DNA of 60,842 nt. It comes from Cyclobacteriaceae bacterium. GTDB taxonomy: Bacteria > Bacteroidota > Bacteroidia > Cytophagales > Cyclobacteriaceae. The DNA lies in the NCBI GenBank assembly GCA_025055435.1, contig JANWWN010000013.1:1-60842 (forward strand), given 5' to 3'. A program made the translations under genes and the position numbers. The notes beneath the pieces are model-generated. The model searched no databases. It saw only the letters and a list, made by a program, of their open reading frames with translations, and was not told the DNA's origin. The first letter of the stretch is position 1; each line of letters begins with the position of its first letter. Shown piece after piece: positions 46,577 through 53,699 of the stretch.

Positions 46577-46599
46577 TTTTGCGCATTTCTCGCGCAAAA
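46577..46599 (-). promoter_or_regulatory. Leader hairpin of the ribosomal operon
   Basis: TTTTGCGC and GCGCAAAA form a perfect 8-bp stem with a 7-base loop, placed at the predicted 5' end of the rplC mRNA, 9 bases downstream of the -7 box. It could stabilise the transcript or bind a regulator. Confidence 0.5.
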
Positions 46600-46607
46600 A
46601 AGGACTG

Positions 46608-46638
46608 CAAAGATAGGATATCGGGCTTAGTTCGCAAA
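46608..46638 (-). promoter_or_regulatory. Main promoter of the ribosomal protein operon
   Basis: Minus strand TTTG (46638-46635), 19-base spacer, TATCTTTG (46615-46608): consensus Bacteroidota housekeeping promoter. The predicted mRNA has a leader of about 55 bases before rplC. Confidence 0.88.
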
Positions 46639-46690
46639 CCTGCCCTCGTTTTTTTTGGAGAGTCGGACCCAACCGACCAGCGGTTTTTTC

Positions 46691-46698
46691 TATCATTG
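46691..46698 (+). promoter_or_regulatory. Possible -7 element of the FecCD permease gene
   Basis: TATCATTG differs by one base from TAnnTTTG and lies 19 bases upstream of ATG 46718. Weak without a -33 motif. Confidence 0.25.
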
Positions 46699-46717
46699 AC
46701 CTTCATTTTTCTCATCC

Positions 46718-47710
46718 ATGCGTTGGTGGTTGCTTTTTCTGCTCATTGTTTTGCTCTTTATTGTCCATCTGCATTGGGGCAGCGTTTTCATTCCGCCAAA
46801 GCAAATCCTTACCATCATTTCAGGCGGCCGGGCAGATAATCCTGCATGGCGCGACCTGATTTTATTTTATCGCCTGCCAAAAGCTCTCACTGCCCTGCTG
46901 GCCGGCAGCGCCTTATCGCTCAGCGGCTTACTTATGCAAACCTTTTTCCGGAACCCGCTTGCCGGCCCTGACGTGCTCGGATTAACCTCGGGTGCAAGTT
47001 TGTTTGTGGCCCTGTTGGTAATGGCGGGCTCCATTCTGCCCATTCCTGAAGGTACTGCTTCGGTACTTATTGCAGCATTTAGCGGTTGTGCTGCTGTTTT
47101 TCTGTTGATGACAGGCGTTGCCCACTACCTGAAGGATTCCTCTTCGTTGCTGATTACCGGCCTGATGGTGGGCGCTGTTGTTTCGGCCATCGTGAGTGTG
47201 CTGCATTTTATTTCACGCGCTGAATTGCTCCAGTATTTCTTTGTGTGGTCCATGGGCAGCCTGGGCCATCTAAATTTTACCGAGCTTGTGTGGTTGGGAG
47301 TTTGCATCCTGACAGGTGGATTGCTGGCTTTAAGCCTGACAAAGGCCACTAACGCCTGGCTTTTAGGCGAAAACTATGCGCAAAGCATGGGCGTGGCGGT
47401 TAACCGCACACGTTTACTCATTATTATATGTGCCAGTCTATTGACCGGGGCGGTAACGGCTTTTTGCGGCCCTGTTGCTTTTATTGGTATAGCTGTGCCA
47501 CACATCACCCGGCTGGTGTTTAATACTTCCAATCACAAAGTGCTTATTCCCGGAGTATTGCTTACCGGTGCTGCACTGTTATTGCTTTGCGACCTGATTG
47601 CCCAGCTTCCGGGAAGTGCCCGCGTGCTTCCGATTAATGTGGTAACCGCGCTGATAGGCGGGCCTGTAGTCATCTGGATTATTCTGCGATCGAAAAAAAC
47701 GTGGGTATGA
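46718..47710 (+). CDS. FecCD-family ABC transporter permease
   Basis: 330-residue inner-membrane permease with about 9-10 helices, for iron-siderophore, heme or cobalamin uptake. Signatures: FYRLPKALTALLAGSALSLSGLLMQ, in two parts near residue 46, NPLAGPDVLGLTSGASLF, LLGENYAQSMGVAVNRTR, and the coupling stretch GPVAFIGIAVPHITRLVF. The stop overlaps the ATPase start as ATGA. No binding protein is adjacent; the BtuF-like gene at 18918-19706 is a candidate partner. The permease is divergent from the ribosomal operon. Confidence 0.92.
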   Translation: MRWWLLFLLIVLLFIVHLHWGSVFIPPKQILTIISGGRADNPAWRDLILFYRLPKALTALLAGSALSLSGLLMQTFFRNPLAGPDVLGLTSGASLFVALLVMAGSILPIPEGTASVLIAAFSGCAAVFLLMTGVAHYLKDSSSLLITGLMVGAVVSAIVSVLHFISRAELLQYFFVWSMGSLGHLNFTELVWLGVCILTGGLLALSLTKATNAWLLGENYAQSMGVAVNRTRLLIIICASLLTGAVTAFCGPVAFIGIAVPHITRLVFNTSNHKVLIPGVLLTGAALLLLCDLIAQLPGSARVLPINVVTALIGGPVVIWIILRSKKTWV

Positions 47711-48678
47711 GCCGGCCTGAAACTTTGTTGCACACCAACCAACTTACCGTGGGTTATGCCGGATCGCCACCTCATGTTTTGTTCACCAACCTGAATCTTG
47801 TCCTGCATCAGGGTAAATTGATTTGCTTCATGGGGCCCAATGGCATCGGTAAGTCCACCTTGTTGCGCACGCTGGCTGGCTTGCACCAACCGATTTCAGG
47901 GGAGGTTTATTACAGTAAGAAGAATAAAACAAGCCCGGAAAAATTTTTATCTGTGGTACTCACCGACAAGCCTGCTACCGGATTTCTGACCGCTGAAGAA
48001 TTAGTAACCTTCGGCCGTTACCCCTACCTGAACTGGCTCATTGAAACCACACCGGCCGACCGAGAAGCGATTGAGCAGGCCATGGAAATAACCCACATCA
48101 CCGGGTTGCGAAACCGCAGGTTATTTGAGCTGAGTGACGGCCAGTTCCAACTGGTGATGATTGCACGCGCGTTGGCGCAGGCGACTCCTGTGATGCTGCT
48201 GGACGAACCCACCGCTCACCTCGACCTGAATAACCGGGTGGAGATGATGAACCTGCTGAGGCGCATCGCTCACCAGCAACAAAAGGCTGTGCTGGTGGCT
48301 ACCCACGAACTGGACCTGGCCCTGCAAACAGCTGATATCATCTGGCTGGCCGGAAGAAACAAAGACATCCTTTCCGGCATACCCGAAGACCTGGTGCTGA
48401 GCGGCGTATTCGATGAGATTTTCCGGTTTAAAGGTTTTGACTTAAAAACCGGTAAAGTGGAGCACGCGCCCTGGCGCGATGTTACCGTTGCTTTAACGGG
48501 TGAGGGCGCAGCAAAGCTTTGGACCATGAACGCACTGGAAAGGAACGGCTACCGCGTAAGCGATGAAGCAGCCTTGCACATCCGGATAATTAATGAAAAC
48601 GATATACTATACTGGGATTTAAATGGAAGAATCTTTCCGAATCTTGAAGATTTACTGAAGGAACTGACCGATGAATAA
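47707..48678 (+). CDS. ABC transporter ATP-binding protein (FecE/BtuD type)
   Basis: 323 residues from ATG 47707, preferred over GTG 47701 because of the ATGA overlap with the permease gene. Walker A GPNGIGKSTLLRTLAG, signature ELSDGQFQLVMIARAL (LSDGQ rather than LSGGQ, common in this subfamily), Walker B VMLLDEPTAHLDL and switch His in VATHELDLAL. After ~245 an extra ~75-residue domain follows (DLKTGKVEHAPWRDVTVALT ... FPNLEDLLKELTDE) that may be regulatory. It powers the upstream permease. Confidence 0.93.
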   Translation: MSRPETLLHTNQLTVGYAGSPPHVLFTNLNLVLHQGKLICFMGPNGIGKSTLLRTLAGLHQPISGEVYYSKKNKTSPEKFLSVVLTDKPATGFLTAEELVTFGRYPYLNWLIETTPADREAIEQAMEITHITGLRNRRLFELSDGQFQLVMIARALAQATPVMLLDEPTAHLDLNNRVEMMNLLRRIAHQQQKAVLVATHELDLALQTADIIWLAGRNKDILSGIPEDLVLSGVFDEIFRFKGFDLKTGKVEHAPWRDVTVALTGEGAAKLWTMNALERNGYRVSDEAALHIRIINENDILYWDLNGRIFPNLEDLLKELTDE

Positions 48679-48750
48679 TTTTCCTTACCTTCGGTTAAAT
48701 AAAATTTTTCGGTTTAACCTTTAAACCACAGATAAAAAGACCCAATTGAA

Positions 48751-48885
48751 ATGCGCCCGTCAATTAATGATCAACTGGGTTATGAAACTGCCAAACAGTT
48801 AAAAGAGCTGGGATTTACGGTAATTGTGCAGGCAGCCATCTTACCGGATGATGGTTCAACGGGAAAATTTTTCAGGGATGGCTAA
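48751..48885 (+). pseudogene. Remnant of a short-chain dehydrogenase gene with internal deletion
   Basis: A 44-codon frame reads MRPSINDQLGYETAKQLKEL then GFTVIV, then AAILPDDGSTGKFFRDG and a stop. The first part resembles the N-terminal nucleotide-binding region of carbonyl-reductase-like SDRs (G-[IL]-G-[FY]-E-T-A-K-Q-L ... G-x-T-V-I-V). The last part resembles their C-terminal end (LPDDGPTG-x-FF-x-DG). About 180-200 middle residues are missing, as if one deletion joined the two ends. It has lost the TGxxxGxG motif and the catalytic Tyr/Lys, so it cannot be a working SDR. Confidence 0.6.
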
Positions 48886-48899
48886 CTACTGAACTGGTG

Positions 48900-49487
48900 A
48901 TGGAAATTCATCGTAACGTACAAGCTGTTATGGCCCGGACACGAAACGAATGGCGCAGGTGGCTGGAGAAGAATCATGCATCGGCAAAAGCAGTGTGGCT
49001 GGTGATTTTTCATAAAGGAAGCAACCGTAAAAGCATAAGCTATAACGAAGCGGTGGAAGAAGCCATTTGTTTCGGGTGGATTGACAGCATAGCCCAAAAA
49101 AGAGATGAACAAAGCAAGTATCAGTACTTTGCTCCGCGAAAAGAAAAAAGCAACTGGAGTAAAGCGAACCGGGAGCGTGCGGAAAAAATGATTGCACAAG
49201 GCCGGATGACGCCTGCCGGACAAAAGTTAATTGATCTGGCGAAGAAAACAGGAACCTGGCATGCACTGGTGGATGTGCAAAAGGGTGTAATACCGGAAGA
49301 CTTGCAGAAAAAGCTCAATCAAAACAAAAAAGCACTGAAAAACTTCCATGCATTTCCGCCTTCATCAAAAAGAATTATTTTAGAATGGATAAGCAACGCC
49401 AAAAAAGAGGAAACCCGGCAAAAGCGAATTGAAGAAACCGTACGGCTTGCGGCACAAAACATCCGGGCAAACCATTACAGGCAATAA
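48900..49487 (+). CDS. YdeI/OmpD-associated family protein
   Basis: 195 residues (ATG 48900; a GTG one codon earlier is possible). WRRWLEKNHASAKAVWLVIF, SYNEAVEEAICFGWIDSIAQ, YFAPRKEKSNWSKANRERAE and the IPEDLQKKLNQN / FHAFPPSSKRIILEWI segments match the bacteriocin-protection YdeI family. The C-terminal KRIEETVRLAAQNIRA is usual. Cytosolic; biochemical activity is unknown. Confidence 0.88.
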   Translation: MEIHRNVQAVMARTRNEWRRWLEKNHASAKAVWLVIFHKGSNRKSISYNEAVEEAICFGWIDSIAQKRDEQSKYQYFAPRKEKSNWSKANRERAEKMIAQGRMTPAGQKLIDLAKKTGTWHALVDVQKGVIPEDLQKKLNQNKKALKNFHAFPPSSKRIILEWISNAKKEETRQKRIEETVRLAAQNIRANHYRQ

Positions 49488-49555
49488 TGGTTAAATTAAG
49501 CTTCTGAAAAATGAATTTCGCGACAGGAGTAAATCCGGCTGAAGATGTAGTTGAC

Positions 49556-50065
49556 TTATTGTTTCTCCCTTATAAAATTCAGCGACACCGAGTTTACGCA
49601 ATACCTTTTGCCGGTAATGGTGGGGCCGTCATCGAACACATGACCCAGGTGTGAGCCGCAGTTGGCGCATAAAATTTCCGTCCGCTCCCAACCATGTGAC
49701 TTATCAACAACGTACCTGATTTTTCCGCCTTCCATGGCCCGGTCAAAGCTGGGCCACCCGCAGTCGGAGTCGAACTTCATATCCGAAGTGAACAATTCAG
49801 CACCGCAGGCCGCACAGCAATACACGCCCTTTTCATTGAACTTGTAATACTTCCCGCTAAAGGGCGGCTCCGTACCTTTTTCGCGCAGTATGTGGTATTG
49901 TTCGGGCGAAAGGATTTTTTTCCACTCCTCCTCGCTTTTAAACACTTTCTGTTCGGCTACGAAAGGTTTTTCTTTTTCAATAATATATGATTTCATGTCG
50001 CGCATATGCTGAGCCTGGTTAGTGCAGGAAATGGCTATTAAAAGTAATCCGCATAATTTTTTCAT
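49556..50065 (-). CDS. msrB: Peptide-methionine (R)-S-oxide reductase, lipoprotein form
   Basis: 169 residues from ATG 50065 ([14 protein letters not shown]); an in-frame start seven codons up is less likely. The N-terminus looks like a lipoprotein signal with cysteine ~14, so the enzyme probably sits in the periplasm or on the outer membrane, where it would repair oxidised Met. Zinc-binding CxxC pairs: CAACGAEL and [12 protein letters not shown]; catalytic Cys in [19 protein letters not shown] is also present. The usual MsrA partner is not adjacent. Confidence 0.93.
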   Translation of the reverse strand: MKKLCGLLLIAISCTNQAQHMRDMKSYIIEKEKPFVAEQKVFKSEEEWKKILSPEQYHILREKGTEPPFSGKYYKFNEKGVYCCAACGAELFTSDMKFDSDCGWPSFDRAMEGGKIRYVVDKSHGWERTEILCANCGSHLGHVFDDGPTITGKRYCVNSVSLNFIREKQ

Positions 50066-50125
50066 AGGCATCTGAATAACATACAAAGCGGAATTATGGT
50101 TTAAAGTTACGTTATTCGCTTTATT

Positions 50126-50923
50126 GTGCTGCGCTTATCTGAAATATGGATTTATCCCGTTAAGTCGCTGGGTGGCATACGGTGCCGGCAGGCCCTGGCT
50201 TTGGAAAAAGGTTTTGAACACGACCGCCGGTGGATGCTGGTGGATGAGCACAACCGTTTCATAACCCAGCGCGAACATCCGCAGATGGCACTGTTTTCGG
50301 TTGGATTAACCGGTAACATGCTTCAAGTCACCCACCGCAAAACCGCATCATCGGTTCAGTTTGAAACGACCAAAATGAACGAGCGGCAACTCAAGGTTCA
50401 AATCTGGGATGACGAGGTGGATGTTTATGAGGTAGATGAAGAGATCAGCTATTGGTTTTCGCGCGAACTGGGCTTTTCGTGCCGGTTGGTGAAATTCAAG
50501 GAAGAGAATCCGCGGCCGGCCGATAAAAATTATGTGCCTGAGCCGCTACAGGTAAGCCTGGCCGATGGTTACCCATATCTCATCATCGGACAGTCGTCAT
50601 TGGATGAATTAAATAAACGTTTAAGTGAGCCGGTCACCATGCTTCGTTTTCGCCCTAACCTGGTGTTTACCGGAGGCAGCGCATTTGAAGAAGATTACTG
50701 GAAAAATTTTTTTATTGGCAACATCCGGTTTGCAGCTGTTAAGCCCTGTGCCCGCTGCACATTAACCACTGTCAGCCCGGACACAGCCGAAAAAGGAAAA
50801 GAACCGCTACGAACCCTCTCACTTTTCCGAAGAAAAAACAACAACATTTACTTCGGCATGAATCTGGTTGCATACACGCAGGGCATACTGTATGAAGGAG
50901 ATGAGATACGGTTAGTAACTTAA
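50126..50923 (+). CDS. MOSC domain protein (YcbX-like)
   Basis: 265 residues from GTG 50126. The N-terminal MOSC_N beta barrel ([37 protein letters not shown]) precedes the MOSC domain with [21 protein letters not shown] and the conserved cysteine in [20 protein letters not shown]. Family members use molybdenum cofactor to reduce N-hydroxylated compounds. No C-terminal ferredoxin domain, unlike E. coli YcbX, so an external electron donor would be needed. Confidence 0.9.
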   Translation: MLRLSEIWIYPVKSLGGIRCRQALALEKGFEHDRRWMLVDEHNRFITQREHPQMALFSVGLTGNMLQVTHRKTASSVQFETTKMNERQLKVQIWDDEVDVYEVDEEISYWFSRELGFSCRLVKFKEENPRPADKNYVPEPLQVSLADGYPYLIIGQSSLDELNKRLSEPVTMLRFRPNLVFTGGSAFEEDYWKNFFIGNIRFAAVKPCARCTLTTVSPDTAEKGKEPLRTLSLFRRKNNNIYFGMNLVAYTQGILYEGDEIRLVT

Positions 50924-50942
50924 TTAAAAAGCCATTCAGTCG

Positions 50943-50950
50943 TATCTTTG
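50943..50950 (+). promoter_or_regulatory. -7 element of the DUF2490-MORN-SCO-cytochrome cluster
   Basis: TATCTTTG, a perfect TAnnTTTG, ends only 4 bases before ATG 50955, so the mRNA would start at or next to the AUG. No clear -33 TTTG at normal spacing. Confidence 0.6.
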
Positions 50951-50954
50951 CGCG

Positions 50955-51761
50955 ATGCAAAGATTACGGTCCCTTTCTATCTGGTTGTTTTTGTTGATGT
51001 GCAAAATTTCAGGTGCACAAAAAACAGTTTATAAACACGACACTTTCTGGTCGAAAGCTGAAGTCAACCAGATCTTTGAAGAAAAGAAGTGGGGATTTGG
51101 TTTTGATTTTATCTATCGGACCAAAAACGAACTGGGAGAAGGAAGCCGGTTTACCAGTATGATGCGCGAAAGTTACCGGCCGTGGATACACTATCAGTTC
51201 AGTCCGATGGCCCGATTATCCGTTTCGCCTATAGGCTACATGAAAACGCAGGACTATATCGGAAAGCCGGAAGATTACAACCGCCTGCCCTATCATGAAT
51301 GGCGTACTACTTTTCAGTTTTTTCATCATTTAAAGCAGTGGGATGGCCGGATTATGCATACATGGCGTTATCGTTATGAGTTGCGCTGGCAGGAAATTCC
51401 CAATACCGATGATTATCGCTTCCTTAACCGGTTCCGTTTTCGTTATCGGATACGTTTTGCACTTAATTCCAACGACTTTTATGCGAACAAAACATTATAC
51501 GCTTCCGTTTCGAATGAGGTAGGGTTGAATTTCGGAAAAAACGTAACCTATATGTTTAATCAAAATCGTTTATATGCGGGTTTGGGTTACCGGTTTCTTA
51601 CTGCGGCAAGAGTTGAAATGCGTTATGTAAACCGCTTTAGAGCACGCGGTGCAACCGGTTTTGAATATGACCTGGACCGCGGTATTATGCTCACGCTTTA
51701 TATTGACCAGTTGTCGTTACTGGGAACCAAAGACATTCTTAAAGTTCGTTATTTCGATTGA
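50955..51761 (+). CDS. DUF2490 domain-containing outer-membrane protein, second copy
   Basis: 268 residues with a signal peptide (SIWLFLLMCKISGAQ). Aromatic/arginine-rich strands: WIHYQFSPMARLSVSPIGYM, HTWRYRYELRWQEI, RFRFRYRIRFALN, and MFNQNRLYAGLGYRFL, which matches the DQNRLYGAIGYQF strand of the copy at 1686-2438. Predicted outer-membrane barrel of unknown role. Its stop shares a base with the MORN gene start, making it the first of four linked genes. Confidence 0.8.
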   Translation: MQRLRSLSIWLFLLMCKISGAQKTVYKHDTFWSKAEVNQIFEEKKWGFGFDFIYRTKNELGEGSRFTSMMRESYRPWIHYQFSPMARLSVSPIGYMKTQDYIGKPEDYNRLPYHEWRTTFQFFHHLKQWDGRIMHTWRYRYELRWQEIPNTDDYRFLNRFRFRYRIRFALNSNDFYANKTLYASVSNEVGLNFGKNVTYMFNQNRLYAGLGYRFLTAARVEMRYVNRFRARGATGFEYDLDRGIMLTLYIDQLSLLGTKDILKVRYFD

Positions 51762-52606
51762 TGAGGTCGCCTAAGCAACTCACTTATTTAGTTTTTATTA
51801 CTGCAGTTGTTGCCCTTGCAGCACTACTGTATTTCGAAAAAAGTTTATTACTAAAAAATCTCTCCCGCCTGGAAGCCGATTTGGATAAACTGCGACTTAA
51901 GAACCAGGCCGACAGCTTCTTCATAGCCGGACATTACCATGAGGCTTTAACCCTGTATAACCAGCTGGATTCGTTAACAGGCGACTCGCTTCACCGGATA
52001 AGGCAGGGGCAAATTCCGGGTAACGACAGCACCGCAATCCACCAGCAGCTCATCGAAGTTACTGCCAGACTCAAACAAACCTGGACTTTACTGGATCAAA
52101 TTCGTAAAAATCAGTCGGCCTCAACACCGGATACAGTAGTCTTAACTACACATGATGCACAACAGGAAGAAGAGATTACGCTGCTGAGGGAAAAACTGAC
52201 AAACGCCCAAAAAGAAATTAACCGATTAAAAAATAACCGCGGTGTAATCCGGTTTACCACTGCCCGTAATGGAAAAGTAACTTACTTTGGCGATCTGGAA
52301 AACAACATGGCCAACGGCATCGGCTTTGGCTATTGGACCAGTGGAAGCACCTACGAAGGAGAGTGGAAAAACAATAAACGACACGGTAAGGGTGTTTTTC
52401 AGTGGGCTGACGGAGAAAAATATGATGGCCAATACCGCGATGATCTGCGTCATGGTTACGGAGTTTATACCTCAAAATCCGGTCGCTATGAAGGGTTTTG
52501 GGAAAACGACATGCGACATGGTGAAGGTAAACTCTATGAGCCCAACGGCAAACTGAAAGTACATGGTGTGTGGAACAATGATAAACTGGTAAAAACGATA
52601 AAATGA
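51761..52606 (+). CDS. Membrane-anchored coiled-coil MORN repeat protein
   Basis: 281 residues from ATG 51761 (TGATG overlap; a TTG one codon earlier is possible). One membrane helix (LTYLVFITAVVALAALLYF, residues ~7-25), a helical TPR- or coiled-coil-like region (~30-160), then about four or five MORN repeats: GDLENNMANGIGFGYW, YEGEWKNNKRHGKGVFQW, YDGQYRDDLRHGYGVY, YEGFWENDMRHGEGKLY. MORN repeats bind lipids or proteins in other systems. With a single N-terminal helix the repeats are probably periplasmic, which fits the exported neighbours. Confidence 0.82.
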   Translation: MRSPKQLTYLVFITAVVALAALLYFEKSLLLKNLSRLEADLDKLRLKNQADSFFIAGHYHEALTLYNQLDSLTGDSLHRIRQGQIPGNDSTAIHQQLIEVTARLKQTWTLLDQIRKNQSASTPDTVVLTTHDAQQEEEITLLREKLTNAQKEINRLKNNRGVIRFTTARNGKVTYFGDLENNMANGIGFGYWTSGSTYEGEWKNNKRHGKGVFQWADGEKYDGQYRDDLRHGYGVYTSKSGRYEGFWENDMRHGEGKLYEPNGKLKVHGVWNNDKLVKTIK

Positions 52607-53265
52607 AAAGATTCATCTTAGCGCTGACCATAACCCTGACCGGGATACTGTTGAACCTGCATTGCAGCTCTAGCCAAAATGAAAAACTGCCGATTTTTGG
52701 AGCCCGCGAATTAACCGTTACCGAAATAAACGGACAGAAAAAAGTTGATACGCTGTACCACACCATCGCTCCCTTTTCCTTTATCAATCAGGACGGACAG
52801 GAAGTCTCACATAAAACCCTGGAAAACAAAATTTACGTAGCCGACTTCTTCTTTACTTCCTGCCGCACCATTTGTCCGAAAATGAAAACCCAGATGCTGC
52901 GCGTTTACGACTCCATCCAAAACATGGATGATGTGGTTATTCTTTCCCACACAATTGACCCGGAGCACGATGACGTGGCCCGCCTCCATGACTTTGCCGA
53001 ACGCCTGGGTGTAAAAAGCTCGAAATGGCATTTTGTTACCGGCGAACGCGACTCCATCTACAACCTTGCCCAAACCAGCTACTTCGTAACAGCCATGGAA
53101 GATAAAACCGAGCCGGATGGTTTTATTCACAGCGGCGCATTTTTGCTGATTGACAAACAGAGAAGAATCCGCGGAAAGTACGATGGCACTTCAGAAGAAG
53201 ATGTAAACCGCCTCATTCGAGATATACACATCCTTCGGAAAGAATATGCACGTCGGTCTGATTAG
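52603..53265 (+). CDS. SCO family copper chaperone/thioredoxin-fold protein
   Basis: 220 residues; starts at an ATGA overlap with the MORN gene. The signal peptide ends at a possible lipobox Cys21 (LLNLHC). The thioredoxin-fold copper site is present: C87 and C91 in FTSCRTICPK and H176 in GFIHSGAF. The common TSCPTICP has Arg in place of Pro here. SCO proteins load copper into the Cu-A site of cytochrome oxidase or act as thiol reductases. The downstream cytochrome gene fits a respiratory role. Confidence 0.9.
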   Translation: MKRFILALTITLTGILLNLHCSSSQNEKLPIFGARELTVTEINGQKKVDTLYHTIAPFSFINQDGQEVSHKTLENKIYVADFFFTSCRTICPKMKTQMLRVYDSIQNMDDVVILSHTIDPEHDDVARLHDFAERLGVKSSKWHFVTGERDSIYNLAQTSYFVTAMEDKTEPDGFIHSGAFLLIDKQRRIRGKYDGTSEEDVNRLIRDIHILRKEYARRSD

Positions 53266-53671
53266 AGCTTTATTGGCCACCGCACTGTTTTTTCTATTGG
53301 CCTGTACCACAGCCGAACAGCAAAAATTCAATCAATACTACCGGCAGGGCCAGCTGCTTTACGAAAAGCATTGCAGCAACTGTCATCAAACCACCGGCAA
53401 AGGTTTGGGCCGGGTTTATCCGCCTCTTGCCCAATCGGATTTTATGGAAAAAAATTTTGAGAAAACCCTCTGCCTGATGCGCAACGGCATATCAGGTGAA
53501 GTGGTGGTTAATAACCAATCATTTAATCAGCCCATGCCGGGAGTACCTTCGCTTACCGATCTGGAGATTGCTGAAATTGCAACCTACATCTACAATACCT
53601 GGGGCAACCAGCGCGGGCTGATCGATGTGAAATCAGCTGAAAAGGCTTTACGTAATTGCGAAAGGAATTAA
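53246..53671 (+). CDS. Lipoprotein c-type cytochrome
   Basis: 141 residues. Lipoprotein signal with Cys20 (FFLLAC); a single heme site C43-S-N-C46-H47; likely distal Met97 in NQPMPGVPSLTD. GKGLGRVYPPLAQSDF and LTDLEIAEIATYIYNTWG are typical of class I cytochromes and electron-transfer subunits. The gene overlaps the SCO gene by 20 bases, tying it to copper/respiration. It converges on the BNR-repeat gene with a 28-base gap. Confidence 0.9.
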   Translation: MHVGLIRALLATALFFLLACTTAEQQKFNQYYRQGQLLYEKHCSNCHQTTGKGLGRVYPPLAQSDFMEKNFEKTLCLMRNGISGEVVVNNQSFNQPMPGVPSLTDLEIAEIATYIYNTWGNQRGLIDVKSAEKALRNCERN

Positions 53672-53699
53672 TCATCCCAATCCTTTCGGGTTTTTCATC

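Noticed and set aside
48118-48168. ABC ATPase signature LSDGQ instead of LSGGQ as a sign of a defective enzyme.
   Set aside because: This variant is common in iron/cobalamin-type ATPases of the phylum; Walker A, Walker B and switch His are intact.
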